Origin: Bacillota bacterium
GTDB taxonomy: Bacteria > Bacillota > Clostridia > DSM-8532
Assembly (NCBI GenBank): GCA_023443745.1
Contig: JAEZTB010000002.1
Location: 186,001-250,000 of the forward strand
DNA: 64,000 bases
Direction: 5' to 3'
Shown here one piece after another: positions 44,794 to 52,557 of this stretch. Position 1 is the first letter of the stretch. The number at the start of each line of letters is the position of its first letter. Position numbers and translations under genes: made by a program. A model generated the notes under the pieces. It was given only the letters and a program-made list of their open reading frames with translations, was not told the DNA's origin and did no database searches.

Positions 44794-45174
44794 TCAATTG
44801 TTGAAGCTAATAATTTCAAAGGGGAACTCAACATCCTCTACCAATTCTTCCCCGCATTCCATCATATTTCTGTTTCCGTCTTTGTAATACCAATGCAATT
44901 TAACTAAAACGCCATTCAGATATGCGTTATTTAGTTTTTCAAAAATATCAAACATGCATTTTGAGCTGCTGGTATTTAAATATATAATCTTTATCTCTAC
45001 AAGAACTTCCTCTTTTATATCTTTTAAATATTCATCCAGCCAAATAAATATTGGGTTATAAAATTTCATTGCGTTCTCAGGATAGGATTGGCCACTAATC
45101 TTCAAGGTATTGGTTTCCAGGTTAAAATCTATTTCGGGGCTCGATTTGGTTGCTTCAATAAATACACTATTCAT
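44794..45174 (-). CDS. SiaC-like DUF1987 activator protein
   Basis: Cytoplasmic switch protein of 126 residues, DUF1987 family. With the ATG at 45174 the conserved Thr of YLNTSSSK is residue 68, the same number as the phosphorylated Thr68 of Pseudomonas aeruginosa SiaC. Other family motifs are SYPENAMKFYNPIFIWL (about 30-46) and the C-terminal FPFEIISF. In the known pathway SiaB phosphorylates and SiaA dephosphorylates SiaC, and unphosphorylated SiaC activates SiaD. A slightly longer start at 45183 is possible; AAGG spacing and the Thr68 match favour 45174. It is directly upstream of siaD. Confidence 0.92.
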   Translation of the reverse strand: MNSVFIEATKSSPEIDFNLETNTLKISGQSYPENAMKFYNPIFIWLDEYLKDIKEEVLVEIKIIYLNTSSSKCMFDIFEKLNNAYLNGVLVKLHWYYKDGNRNMMECGEELVEDVEFPFEIISFNN

Positions 45175-45194
45175 AATCATCACCTTGATTTATT

Positions 45195-45761
45195 CTAAAT
45201 AATAACCTTTAATATGAAAAACGAAAGATCATCCTCAAGCTGTAAAAAATTATATTCTAAAGGCATTGATGCCTTTTTCACCATCTCCAGCAACCCTAAT
45301 CCTGCACCTATTTCCTCTGATTCTCTTTTTTTGCGAAGCTGTTCCTTGTAGAATTTCTTTATTTCAAGTCTATCCATAGAATTAATATCAGCTAAATATT
45401 GCTTTAGCTTTGGAACACTCTTACTTTCTATAACATTTCCAGAAGAGACATAAAAATGATCATCTTCTTTTCCGATTACAACGATGCTCTGTGCATAATA
45501 GTCAATTAAGGTTCGATTTTGATGTGCTATTTGTCTTTCAAAATAGTTCTTAATATTTTGTGTTTGCTCTACATATACAGAAAACACATCAAAATATGCT
45601 CTTTCAGCAGAAGCCTCATCGTTTTTTGAATCGCTTATATACGCTCTTATAGCTCCTCCCAGCTCTTCAATAATTCCCTGAGAAAAGGGCCCTTTAAAGC
45701 AAAGCAAAATACCATTCATAAATAGTTCGTTGCTTATATGAAACAGCTTTTCATTAATCAT
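45195..45761 (-). CDS. SiaB-like kinase (DUF6272, GHKL-type ATPase)
   Basis: Cytoplasmic protein of 188 residues resembling SiaB and anti-sigma-factor-type GHKL kinases. An N-terminal region with FKGPFSQGIIEELGGAIRAYI is followed by helices with VFSVYVEQTQNIKNYFERQI (N-box-like Glu/Asn) and a C-terminal G-box GAGLGLLEMVKKAS with final strands. It should phosphorylate the downstream SiaC protein and so switch the diguanylate cyclase off. It is the first gene of the operon; GGAGG precedes the ATG and the third copy of the repeated leader lies about 50 bp upstream. Confidence 0.85.
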   Translation of the reverse strand: MINEKLFHISNELFMNGILLCFKGPFSQGIIEELGGAIRAYISDSKNDEASAERAYFDVFSVYVEQTQNIKNYFERQIAHQNRTLIDYYAQSIVVIGKEDDHFYVSSGNVIESKSVPKLKQYLADINSMDRLEIKKFYKEQLRKKRESEEIGAGLGLLEMVKKASMPLEYNFLQLEDDLSFFILKVII

Positions 45762-45808
45762 TGTACTGACCTCCCTAGAAAAATCCCTATTCGCAATAAT
45801 CTGACATG

Positions 45809-45928
45809 ATTAATACGAAGTATCAATGCCTGCGATAAGCCTATCGAAATTTTAATTTCTCTTACGGGTCTAGGCTTGTTGTTTGTTTCTTCGAAACAAA
45901 CTCTGGTAACGGGTGAGGTTATTATATC
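45809..45928 (-). ncRNA. Repeated structured leader element, copy 3 (long form)
   Basis: Minus-strand copy: TATAAT (45921-45926), ACCCGTTACC, hairpin 1 GTTTGTTTC/GAAACAAAC, AAGCCTAGACCC, hairpin 2 GAAATT/AATTTC, a TAGGCTT segment complementary to AAGCCTA, and the terminal hairpin TTGATACTTCGTATTAA. Hairpin 1 differs from copy 2 by paired changes. It would form the 5' leader of the siaB-like operon. Confidence 0.7.
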
Positions 45929-46054
45929 ATAAAGTATACCAATTACAACTGATCTCCATTATTGTAAGCCTCACGCTCTATACATCGGCATTTCGGTCTA
46001 TAGCCTTGAATTACGATTTGAAGGAGAATCTCTCTTTTATTGATGACATTTCTT

Positions 46055-46086
46055 ACAAAAAGCCCACTGAAGAATAAACCAGTGGG
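46055..46086 (-). terminator. Terminator of the transglutaminase-like gene
   Basis: On the minus strand a 7-bp stem CCCACTG / CAGTGGG with a 10-nt loop (46063-46086) is followed by CTTTTTG. It lies just after the stop at 46106. Confidence 0.75.
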
Positions 46087-46105
46087 ATTCTGCATATGAC
46101 ATTCA

Positions 46106-48427
46106 CTACCTTTTCTTGGCGGCTACTGTATACAAATCTTTTTTCGAATCGTATGTCAAAACTACTTTCATTTGAGAACCGGGCCATAAATGCCCAATAT
46201 TGGGCTTGAGGGTCTTGTCAGTCAATCTGAAAGTCAATTGATACCCATCGATATAGTAAAAATCTCTATATAAATAAACCCTAAGCTCATCTTGAGTTTT
46301 TATGTTCATAGGATCAATTTTGGGGTAAAGATACTCGGCGGGAACCCCCATTTTAGGAGTATGATCCTTCATAAAAGTAAATTTGTCATTTAAAAGATAC
46401 TTATAGGATATTTTCTTTCCGTCATCCCAGGTGGTGTCCACAAACTTCCATTCACCATTTATGAAAACAGCATTCCACCCATGAGTAGGAGTGGTCGGAT
46501 TTGTGATGGCAATACCAAATTCAGAAACACACGGGATTGATGCTCTATTGCATAAGTATTCAAACAGGTGAAGATAATCTGCGCAGACACCTCTTCCATC
46601 ATCAAGGGTCATAATGACACCCTCAGGAGTATACTCTTTTTCACCACTTAAATCATATGTAATACGTGTAACCACAAAATCATGAATGGCCTTCACTTTT
46701 TGTTCTGTTGTCATCTTAGGTGTGATTATCTTTGCCAGTATGGTATCGAGCCTTTGATACAGCTTTTTATGTATTGAATCCGGCTGCATATCCATGCTGA
46801 CTGTTTCATTTGGTTTTAGTACCCTTGCTTCAATTTTATATAATAATTCGGGTCCATAAACTTCTTCATTAAAATCGGCATATCTTACACCCTTCTTAAA
46901 TGTAAATTTAATTCCTGTTTCCGCAGTAAATAATTCTACCAGGGCGCAGCCGGTATCAATTCTCATATAACTTCCATTTCTTTTGACATTGCCTATTGCT
47001 TCATCTTCAAAATGGCGCTGCATATACTCCTCAAGCTGTTCATTACTTTCAAATTGCAGATGAACAGTATTTTCACCAACTAAAACCCTTGATAATTCAC
47101 TCAAATAAATCGGGACTATATAACCTCTTATACCGTCACGATCATATACATCGCTGTCATTAATCGCCTCTTGCTTGGTATACATGCCCTGCGGTTCAAA
47201 GTTTATTCCCCTGGGATCAATTGTGGAATTCGCAACTGCCACCAAATCGTCAATAGGAATCTTTGCGGTGTCATTGAGCTCCAGTATTTTCGAAGCATCC
47301 GAATCCACGTAAATGACTCTTTTTACTATTCTCCTGGCAGCTTCAAGCCTGGTCAGCGGTTTCGACAAGTCGTCCTTACTATTGATCATTCCATAAATAT
47401 AAGCTTTTTTTATGTAATCGGGTGAATTTTTATCAATTGTATTTTCTTCAAGCTGGATCCTCTCATCCAGCTCAACTGACTCAAAATGCAGTTGTGCCAG
47501 CTCTCCAAGAGTTATAGGATTATTAAACCCGGAAATAAACGAATCAGATAATTCGCCTTCCAGAATCATTTCTACAAACTTTTCCCTATATTCGGGCGAT
47601 GGTGAATCAGCAGGAAATCTGTAATCTTCAATCTGCTTTTCATACTCCCGGTCTTCCTTGAAAGATTCAAGCATTGACTGATAGCCTTCCATCAGCGACT
47701 CAATCGTTCTTGAACCATCAAAACTTCTAAAATCAAAATCATAGATATTTTCATGGATTACGCCCAAAGCCTGCGAGGTTAAGATTTTTGACAGTCCTTG
47801 CGCCTTGAATAAGGCTTCCAGCTCACCCGGCAGTTTTTCCATTATTTCAGGACTTACCTTGTGACCTGCCTGTATTGTCTGGTTGAGATATTTTTTTATT
47901 TTTTCGTCAACCTGATCCAAATCAGCCTGACTAACTTCGTCCTTTTCTTTTCCCATTCTCTTGAAGTTTCCGACAAGGCCTTCAAACTCTTTAAAATCAT
48001 CTTCGTCTAGGCCGAAAGTCAGCCAAATAGTCTTATTTCCTGTTTCCCAGTAAAACTCTCCCCCATTGGTGATACTTTCATGGAGAAGCTGTTCTGAAAT
48101 CATTTTATATTCTTCTTTTGAAAACCCGCCCAGCCTCTCTTCCAGTATCTCAATAGCCGCCCTTATCTCATTGAGCTCTTCATCAACGGCTGCTTTAAGT
48201 AAAGCAGGTGGCATTTTAGGTAATTTCTCCTTAATAACCGGTCCGGTTATAGGGTCAAATTCAGTCTCTAAAGGTATATAAACCTGATCACTTTTTAAAA
48301 AAGTCTTTTCTAGCTGCGCGAAGGTTGCATCCAGTTCTTTGTTATTTGTGAAACATGATGCTGCAAAAATCGAGAAACTATTAAGCAATAAAACTAAAAC
48401 TGTTAACAATACTGATAACTTTTTCAT
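46106..48427 (-). CDS. Secreted transglutaminase-like protein with SLH-like region
   Basis: Exported protein of 773 residues with a signal peptide (1-22, ending IFAA). A helical N-terminal half (about 30-330) leads to an SLH-like segment (about 340-385: IKKAYIYGMINSKDDLSKPLTRLEAARRIVKRV) and a transglutaminase-core domain (about 580-700). The Cys-His-Asp triad is visible as Cys in GRGVCADYLHLFEYL, His in PTHGWNAVFI and Asp in WKFVDTTWDD. Many bacterial members are proteases or structural rather than true transglutaminases. Wall anchoring is suggested by only one SLH-like unit, so it may be weak. AGGAGA precedes the ATG; a clear terminator follows. Confidence 0.83.
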   Translation of the reverse strand: MKKLSVLLTVLVLLLNSFSIFAASCFTNNKELDATFAQLEKTFLKSDQVYIPLETEFDPITGPVIKEKLPKMPPALLKAAVDEELNEIRAAIEILEERLGGFSKEEYKMISEQLLHESITNGGEFYWETGNKTIWLTFGLDEDDFKEFEGLVGNFKRMGKEKDEVSQADLDQVDEKIKKYLNQTIQAGHKVSPEIMEKLPGELEALFKAQGLSKILTSQALGVIHENIYDFDFRSFDGSRTIESLMEGYQSMLESFKEDREYEKQIEDYRFPADSPSPEYREKFVEMILEGELSDSFISGFNNPITLGELAQLHFESVELDERIQLEENTIDKNSPDYIKKAYIYGMINSKDDLSKPLTRLEAARRIVKRVIYVDSDASKILELNDTAKIPIDDLVAVANSTIDPRGINFEPQGMYTKQEAINDSDVYDRDGIRGYIVPIYLSELSRVLVGENTVHLQFESNEQLEEYMQRHFEDEAIGNVKRNGSYMRIDTGCALVELFTAETGIKFTFKKGVRYADFNEEVYGPELLYKIEARVLKPNETVSMDMQPDSIHKKLYQRLDTILAKIITPKMTTEQKVKAIHDFVVTRITYDLSGEKEYTPEGVIMTLDDGRGVCADYLHLFEYLCNRASIPCVSEFGIAITNPTTPTHGWNAVFINGEWKFVDTTWDDGKKISYKYLLNDKFTFMKDHTPKMGVPAEYLYPKIDPMNIKTQDELRVYLYRDFYYIDGYQLTFRLTDKTLKPNIGHLWPGSQMKVVLTYDSKKDLYTVAAKKR

Positions 48428-48579
48428 TATGTCTCCTTTAAATTATGATAACTAGAAGATACTCCCAAGAAGTATACACCAGAATTTTCTAACTTTCAAA
48501 ATTATTTTTAAAAAGGGCATTGGCAATCAAGTCAATCTGTTGCTCACATGCTATTCTGTTTACAAGGAGGTGCATTAAT

Positions 48580-49488
48580 ATGCACGCATGGGAACAAATA
48601 CAAATAACCGTGGACTATATTGAGGAACATATTTCAGAGGAAATTAAAATTGAAAACCTAGCTAAGCTTGCTTCACTATCGCAGTTTTATTATCAGAGAC
48701 TATTCAGCCGATTGGTTAAAAAGCCTGTAAACGAGTATATCAAGCTACGACGCCTGGCAAAAGCATCCGATGCTTTACCGGATAAAAGCAGAAGAATTCT
48801 GGATATCGCTTTGGATTTTGGATTCTCCTCTCACGAGACTCTTACACGAACATTTAAGGATGCGTTTGGAATGACACCGGAGGAATACCGTGCCAATCCT
48901 GTTCGGTTGAATAACTTTATAAAGCCACAATTATTGTTGAATTACACATTGGTCGATGAAAATGTGCCCTTGATTGCAGACGGGATCATTCTTGAAATGA
49001 AACGTCGGCAACTTTCTTCACCCCAATTTTTTATAGGATTTACAGCGGAAGAACCCATTAACCAGATGCCAGGAGGCGGTGAAACCGGTGTGGACACACT
49101 CGGAAAACTATGGGATACTTTCCACGAAAACAAATCCGCTATTCTTGAATTAAAAGCGGCAGGCGATGAGCTTGGCGTTGCCTATACCGGTACTAAGGAA
49201 GGCTATTACCGTTATTTTGCAGGTGCCGAAGCTGTAGCAAACAAACCGTCCGAAGGTTATTCTTCTTGGGAATTACCCGAAGGCGAATATATTGTCTGCT
49301 CTTTTGAGGCAGAAGATTTTGAGCATCTTGTTATGGATGCGTTGTACAAGGCGCACAAATACCTGTTTGAAACATGGCTTCCCAATCATAAGCTACTTGT
49401 CAAGCCATTTGCCGCAGAGCGCTATGCCAGTCATAACCCCGATACAACCTGCATGGAAATATGGGTATTGCCTGAGGTTATGAACTAG
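48580..49488 (+). CDS. AraC-family regulator with GyrI-like effector domain
   Basis: Cytoplasmic regulator of 302 residues. Residues 1-105 are the two-helix-turn-helix AraC domain (IKIENLAKLASLSQFYYQRLFSRL; ILDIALDFGFSSHETLTRTFKDAFGMTPEEYR). The remainder (about 145-300) matches the effector-binding GyrI-like fold of Rob/BmrR-type proteins, which bind drug-like molecules (GIILEMKRRQLSSPQFFIGF; YRYFAGAEA...WELPEGEYIVCSFEAEDFEHL). AAGGAGG precedes the ATG at 48580, which also gives the natural AraC start; the upstream frame to 48520 is rejected. It is followed 34 bp later by the DUF3788 gene, probably co-transcribed. Confidence 0.87.
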   Translation: MHAWEQIQITVDYIEEHISEEIKIENLAKLASLSQFYYQRLFSRLVKKPVNEYIKLRRLAKASDALPDKSRRILDIALDFGFSSHETLTRTFKDAFGMTPEEYRANPVRLNNFIKPQLLLNYTLVDENVPLIADGIILEMKRRQLSSPQFFIGFTAEEPINQMPGGGETGVDTLGKLWDTFHENKSAILELKAAGDELGVAYTGTKEGYYRYFAGAEAVANKPSEGYSSWELPEGEYIVCSFEAEDFEHLVMDALYKAHKYLFETWLPNHKLLVKPFAAERYASHNPDTTCMEIWVLPEVMN

Positions 49489-49522
49489 TACGAATTAAAC
49501 TTTTTGTGGAGGCAGAACTCAT

Positions 49523-49948
49523 ATGGAATGGAGCAGACTTTACGATCAAAATAATCCCCCCACCTCGGACGCAATCAATAAATATGTGAGCAGTGAGCTA
49601 TGGGAAAATCTGAATGCTTTTTTACAAGACACTTTCAAGATTCAACCCAAATTTTCTTATAGCCGGTGCTCCATGCAACCTGGCTGGAACGTTAAATACC
49701 AAAAAAGCGGGAAATCTCTGTGTACGCTTTACCCGATGGAGGGATTTTTCATTGCCCTTGTAGTGGTCGGCAATAAAGAAAGCTTTGAAGCCGATCTACT
49801 ACTGCCTTCATTAAGCAAATTCACACAAAGCTTATATCAAAACACCGCTTTTTCTGCTGGAGGCCGTTGGCTGATGATAAATGTCACAGAACCGACGATT
49901 CTGGATGACGTAATCCGTTTGGTACAGATAAGGGCGAAGTCAAAATGA
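49523..49948 (+). CDS. DUF3788 family protein
   Basis: Cytoplasmic protein of 141 residues belonging to the DUF3788 family. Characteristic features are MEWSRLYDQNNPPTSDAI at the N-terminus, FSYSRCSMQPGWNVKYQKSGKSLCTLYPMEGFF (about 45-78) and a final GGRWLMINV. Family members are small and often beside AraC/GyrI-type regulators, but no activity is known. GGAGG lies upstream of the ATG. It ends 7 bp before the convergent FGGY kinase. Confidence 0.82.
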   Translation: MEWSRLYDQNNPPTSDAINKYVSSELWENLNAFLQDTFKIQPKFSYSRCSMQPGWNVKYQKSGKSLCTLYPMEGFFIALVVVGNKESFEADLLLPSLSKFTQSLYQNTAFSAGGRWLMINVTEPTILDDVIRLVQIRAKSK

Positions 49949-49955
49949 TGGGCGA

Positions 49956-51551
49956 CTATTCATTAAGTGCGCTGAAGTTTTTTCTGTTGCATTTATACAG
50001 GGATTTGAAAACCTCAAAATAATGATCATATACGGCTTTATTCTTCATATCAGGTATAAAGCGGTTGCTCACCTTAATCAGCTTCTTCGCTTCACCGACC
50101 TTGCTTACGATGCCGAGCCCGACAGCTGCAACGAGGGCAGCCCCGACCGCTCCAATATTTTGAGGATTATCAACTGTTTCGATTTCACGGCCCAGCATAT
50201 CCGAAAGCATCTGGCAGGTCAAAGGTGCCAGAGCACCTCCCCCTACAAAACGTATGACGCGAGAGGTCTTGACCTTTTTCTCCTGGGCCTCCAATTGCCA
50301 TCTCAAATGATAGCAAATTCCTTCAAGAACTGCATGGATCAGCTCGGTTTTTCCTGTTTCCAGGCTGATGTTGAAGAACATACCCCGTGCATTGGCATCT
50401 TCAAAAGGACAGCGGTTGCCGTGGAGCCATGGGGTAAAAATAACGCCGTTGCTGCCTGGGGCCACATTTTTGATGGCATGAATCATATAATCATATAAGC
50501 TTTTATATAGGGTTTCCTGTGAATCAGTAACATTTATCTTTTCCAGATAGATGTCTATTTCATCCAGAGCCAAATGGTCTTTTACCCATTCAAGACATTT
50601 GCCCGCTGTTTCCAACTCAGCGAAATAGTTGAAGGAGTTAAAGTCTGCACCTACAATTGCTGCAATCATTGAAGACACATCCACAATTTGCTTTTTCACA
50701 ACCGTCGAGACCCAACCGGAAGTGCCGGAATAGATGTGGGTATCTCCCGGTTCAACCGCACCTGCACCGATGCCAATCAGAGAGGCATCACCACCGCCGC
50801 CGAATACAGGGGTACCCTCTTTAAGATGAAGCTGGGCTGCCGCTTCCTTTGTAATACGTCCTGCTATATCATTGCTATGTATAATTTGGGGCAGATGCTC
50901 CATGTTTATGCCAAGCATGCTGCAGATTTCTTTGCTGAAGCCTTCTTTCCCCTTCCGCGTATCGTAAAGCAATGCGGCATAGGCGCTGTCATGGGTCATG
51001 ACAAACTCACCGGTGCACTGGCATATTAAAAATTCCTTCACATCCAGCCATTTGTATACTTTTTTATAAACCTCAGGCTCATTGCTTTCAACCCATTTGT
51101 ATTTCCATACCGGATCCTTCACGCTGGCTGCTACCGCACCTGTAATGATGAGTGATTTAAGAAGCTTGAAGATATTGGCGCCCGATATCTGCAAGCCATA
51201 GGACATACCCTTTTTCAGTTCATCCTTTGCCCGCTGATCCATATAGCTCATGGCCCGGCGCACGGGTCTGCCCTCACGGTCAACCAGAACAAGCCCCTGC
51301 ATCTGGGAACAGAAGGATACCCCCTGAATGCTGTCGGCAGAAATATTGTTTTCTTCCAGAACCTTTTTTGTTGTACTGCACATGGCGTTCCACCAGCTGT
51401 AAGGCTCTTGTTCGGCGCAGCCGTTTCCTGTTACGAAAAGCTCATAGCCTTCCATTGTGGAGGCTATAAGCTTTATGGTATCCGAGATTTCAAAAAGACA
51501 GGTTTTCATTCCGGTAGTTCCTACATCATAGGCAATGACACGCTCTGCCAT
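49956..51551 (-). CDS. FGGY-family carbohydrate kinase (xylulokinase-like)
   Basis: Cytoplasmic sugar kinase of 531 residues with the two-domain FGGY fold. The N-terminal phosphate motif AYDVGTTGMKTCLFE, the substrate loop SFCSQMQGLVLVDREGRPVR, the catalytic-region FTPWLHGNRCPFEDANARGMFF (about 390-411) and the nucleotide motif VRFVGGGALAPLTCQMLSDMLGR (about 443) are clear. It should phosphorylate a ketose or polyol. GGAGG precedes the ATG at 51551; the extension to 51617 is rejected. It lies 78 bp after the TetR gene on the same strand and belongs to the TetR-controlled divergon, so it likely feeds the class II aldolase. Confidence 0.9.
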   Translation of the reverse strand: MAERVIAYDVGTTGMKTCLFEISDTIKLIASTMEGYELFVTGNGCAEQEPYSWWNAMCSTTKKVLEENNISADSIQGVSFCSQMQGLVLVDREGRPVRRAMSYMDQRAKDELKKGMSYGLQISGANIFKLLKSLIITGAVAASVKDPVWKYKWVESNEPEVYKKVYKWLDVKEFLICQCTGEFVMTHDSAYAALLYDTRKGKEGFSKEICSMLGINMEHLPQIIHSNDIAGRITKEAAAQLHLKEGTPVFGGGGDASLIGIGAGAVEPGDTHIYSGTSGWVSTVVKKQIVDVSSMIAAIVGADFNSFNYFAELETAGKCLEWVKDHLALDEIDIYLEKINVTDSQETLYKSLYDYMIHAIKNVAPGSNGVIFTPWLHGNRCPFEDANARGMFFNISLETGKTELIHAVLEGICYHLRWQLEAQEKKVKTSRVIRFVGGGALAPLTCQMLSDMLGREIETVDNPQNIGAVGAALVAAVGLGIVSKVGEAKKLIKVSNRFIPDMKNKAVYDHYFEVFKSLYKCNRKNFSALNE

Positions 51552-51629
51552 GCTATAACCTCCGCATCCCTGTGCTCGAAACCATTTACAATTCTTATGT
51601 CTCTCCTGGCTGTACAATAATTCCGTAGA

Positions 51630-52283
51630 TTATCTGAGGAAAAATGCACCTTTGATAAACTTCATCAACTGTTCCACAACAAGCTCATCCTTGTCAAAAA
51701 TATCTTCGCCCACAAATATTTTCATTCGTTCCTTATAGTATTCGCAGGCATAGGAAAACTGCAGCAAGATGAACAGATTGTCGAGATAAAAAGCAAACAG
51801 ATTTGCATTGACATCTGCTTTCACTTGACCGGTAGCCTGGGCTTCTTTTATAAAAGAAGTATATAGTCCTGCAGTGGCGTTCTCCATATCGGAAACAATT
51901 TTCCACACCAGATCGGAATGGCTTTCCGTCGCCATTCCATTATAAAGCTTTGTAAGATGGACATTGCTGCGTGAATGGGATTGTATGGCTCTAATGATCT
52001 TCTCTATCCTGCTCTCCAGGTCATCATCACTTTCCATGATCTCCTGCAGAACTTTTTTCAGAGTTTCCACCCCAAAATGGACCATAGTCAAAAACAAGTC
52101 TTCTTTATTATCAAAATACTTATAGATGGAACCGACGCTGATGCCGGAATTCTGTGCAATGCTATTAATATTGGCGCTGTCAAAGCCACGCTCAGAGAAT
52201 TCCATAATAGCGGCATCCAGTATTTTCTTTCTCTTTTCATCGGATATCTTCTTGAAGGATTCTTTAAAGTAATCTGTTTTCAG
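51630..52283 (-). CDS. TetR-family regulator with probable CTG start
   Basis: Repressor of 217 residues. The first ATG in frame (52205) would remove the normal TetR N-terminus; reading upstream restores KTDYFKESFKKISDEKRKKI and meets an in-frame TAA directly before a CTG at 52283, which has GGAGG 8 nt upstream and no ATG, GTG or TTG nearby. So initiation at CTG is the best reading. The helix-turn-helix (FDSANINSIAQNSGISVGSIYKYFDNKEDLF) is typical and the rest is helical. It should bind the two TGAGTGAA-type palindromes in the divergent promoter region, repressing itself with the kinase and the aminotransferase operon. Confidence 0.85.
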   Translation of the reverse strand: MKTDYFKESFKKISDEKRKKILDAAIMEFSERGFDSANINSIAQNSGISVGSIYKYFDNKEDLFLTMVHFGVETLKKVLQEIMESDDDLESRIEKIIRAIQSHSRSNVHLTKLYNGMATESHSDLVWKIVSDMENATAGLYTSFIKEAQATGQVKADVNANLFAFYLDNLFILLQFSYACEYYKERMKIFVGEDIFDKDELVVEQLMKFIKGAFFLR

Positions 52284-52298
52284 TTATTCCACCTCCAG

Positions 52299-52345
52299 TG
52301 AGTGAATGTTCACTCATATTTTACCATACCATAAATTTTTTTCAA
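52299..52345 (-). promoter_or_regulatory. Promoter and operator of the TetR/kinase operon
   Basis: Minus-strand TTGAAA (52340-52345), 16 nt, TAAAAT (52318-52323), followed immediately by the perfect palindrome TGAGTGAATGTTCACTCA (52299-52316). The site lies where transcription would start, as for an autorepressing TetR protein. Confidence 0.7.
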
Positions 52346-52431
52346 TTATTAAATTCCCATGTATGGATCAAATTCCATGTAATTCTCTTATTTCAATACT
52401 TTCAGCTATGTGCCAAATAGAATAGTATTTG

Positions 52432-52490
52432 TTGACTTTTTCCAGCGGCATGCTATACTTAAAATAGTGAGTGAACATTCATTCACTATT
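52432..52490 (+). promoter_or_regulatory. Promoter and operator of the aminotransferase operon
   Basis: TTGACT (52432-52437), 16 nt, extended -10 TGC-TATACT (52454-52459), then a 28-bp imperfect palindrome (52463-52490) made of GTGAGTGAAC and TTCATTCAC arms. It shares the TGAGTGAA half-site with the operator on the other side, so one TetR protein can control both. Confidence 0.72.
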
Positions 52491-52557
52491 TTGCTAAGGC
52501 ATAAATCATTTGAGAAACTCAATTCTATAATGCTATATTATGCAGATCGGAGGGTTT

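Noticed and set aside
45809..45928. Classical c-di-GMP riboswitch (GEMM-I or class II) ahead of the SiaBCD-like operon
   Set aside because: The location is tempting and the element has AACAAGCCTAG, which recalls class II, but the rest of the GEMM and class II core motifs are absent and the same element sits before genes without c-di-GMP function.
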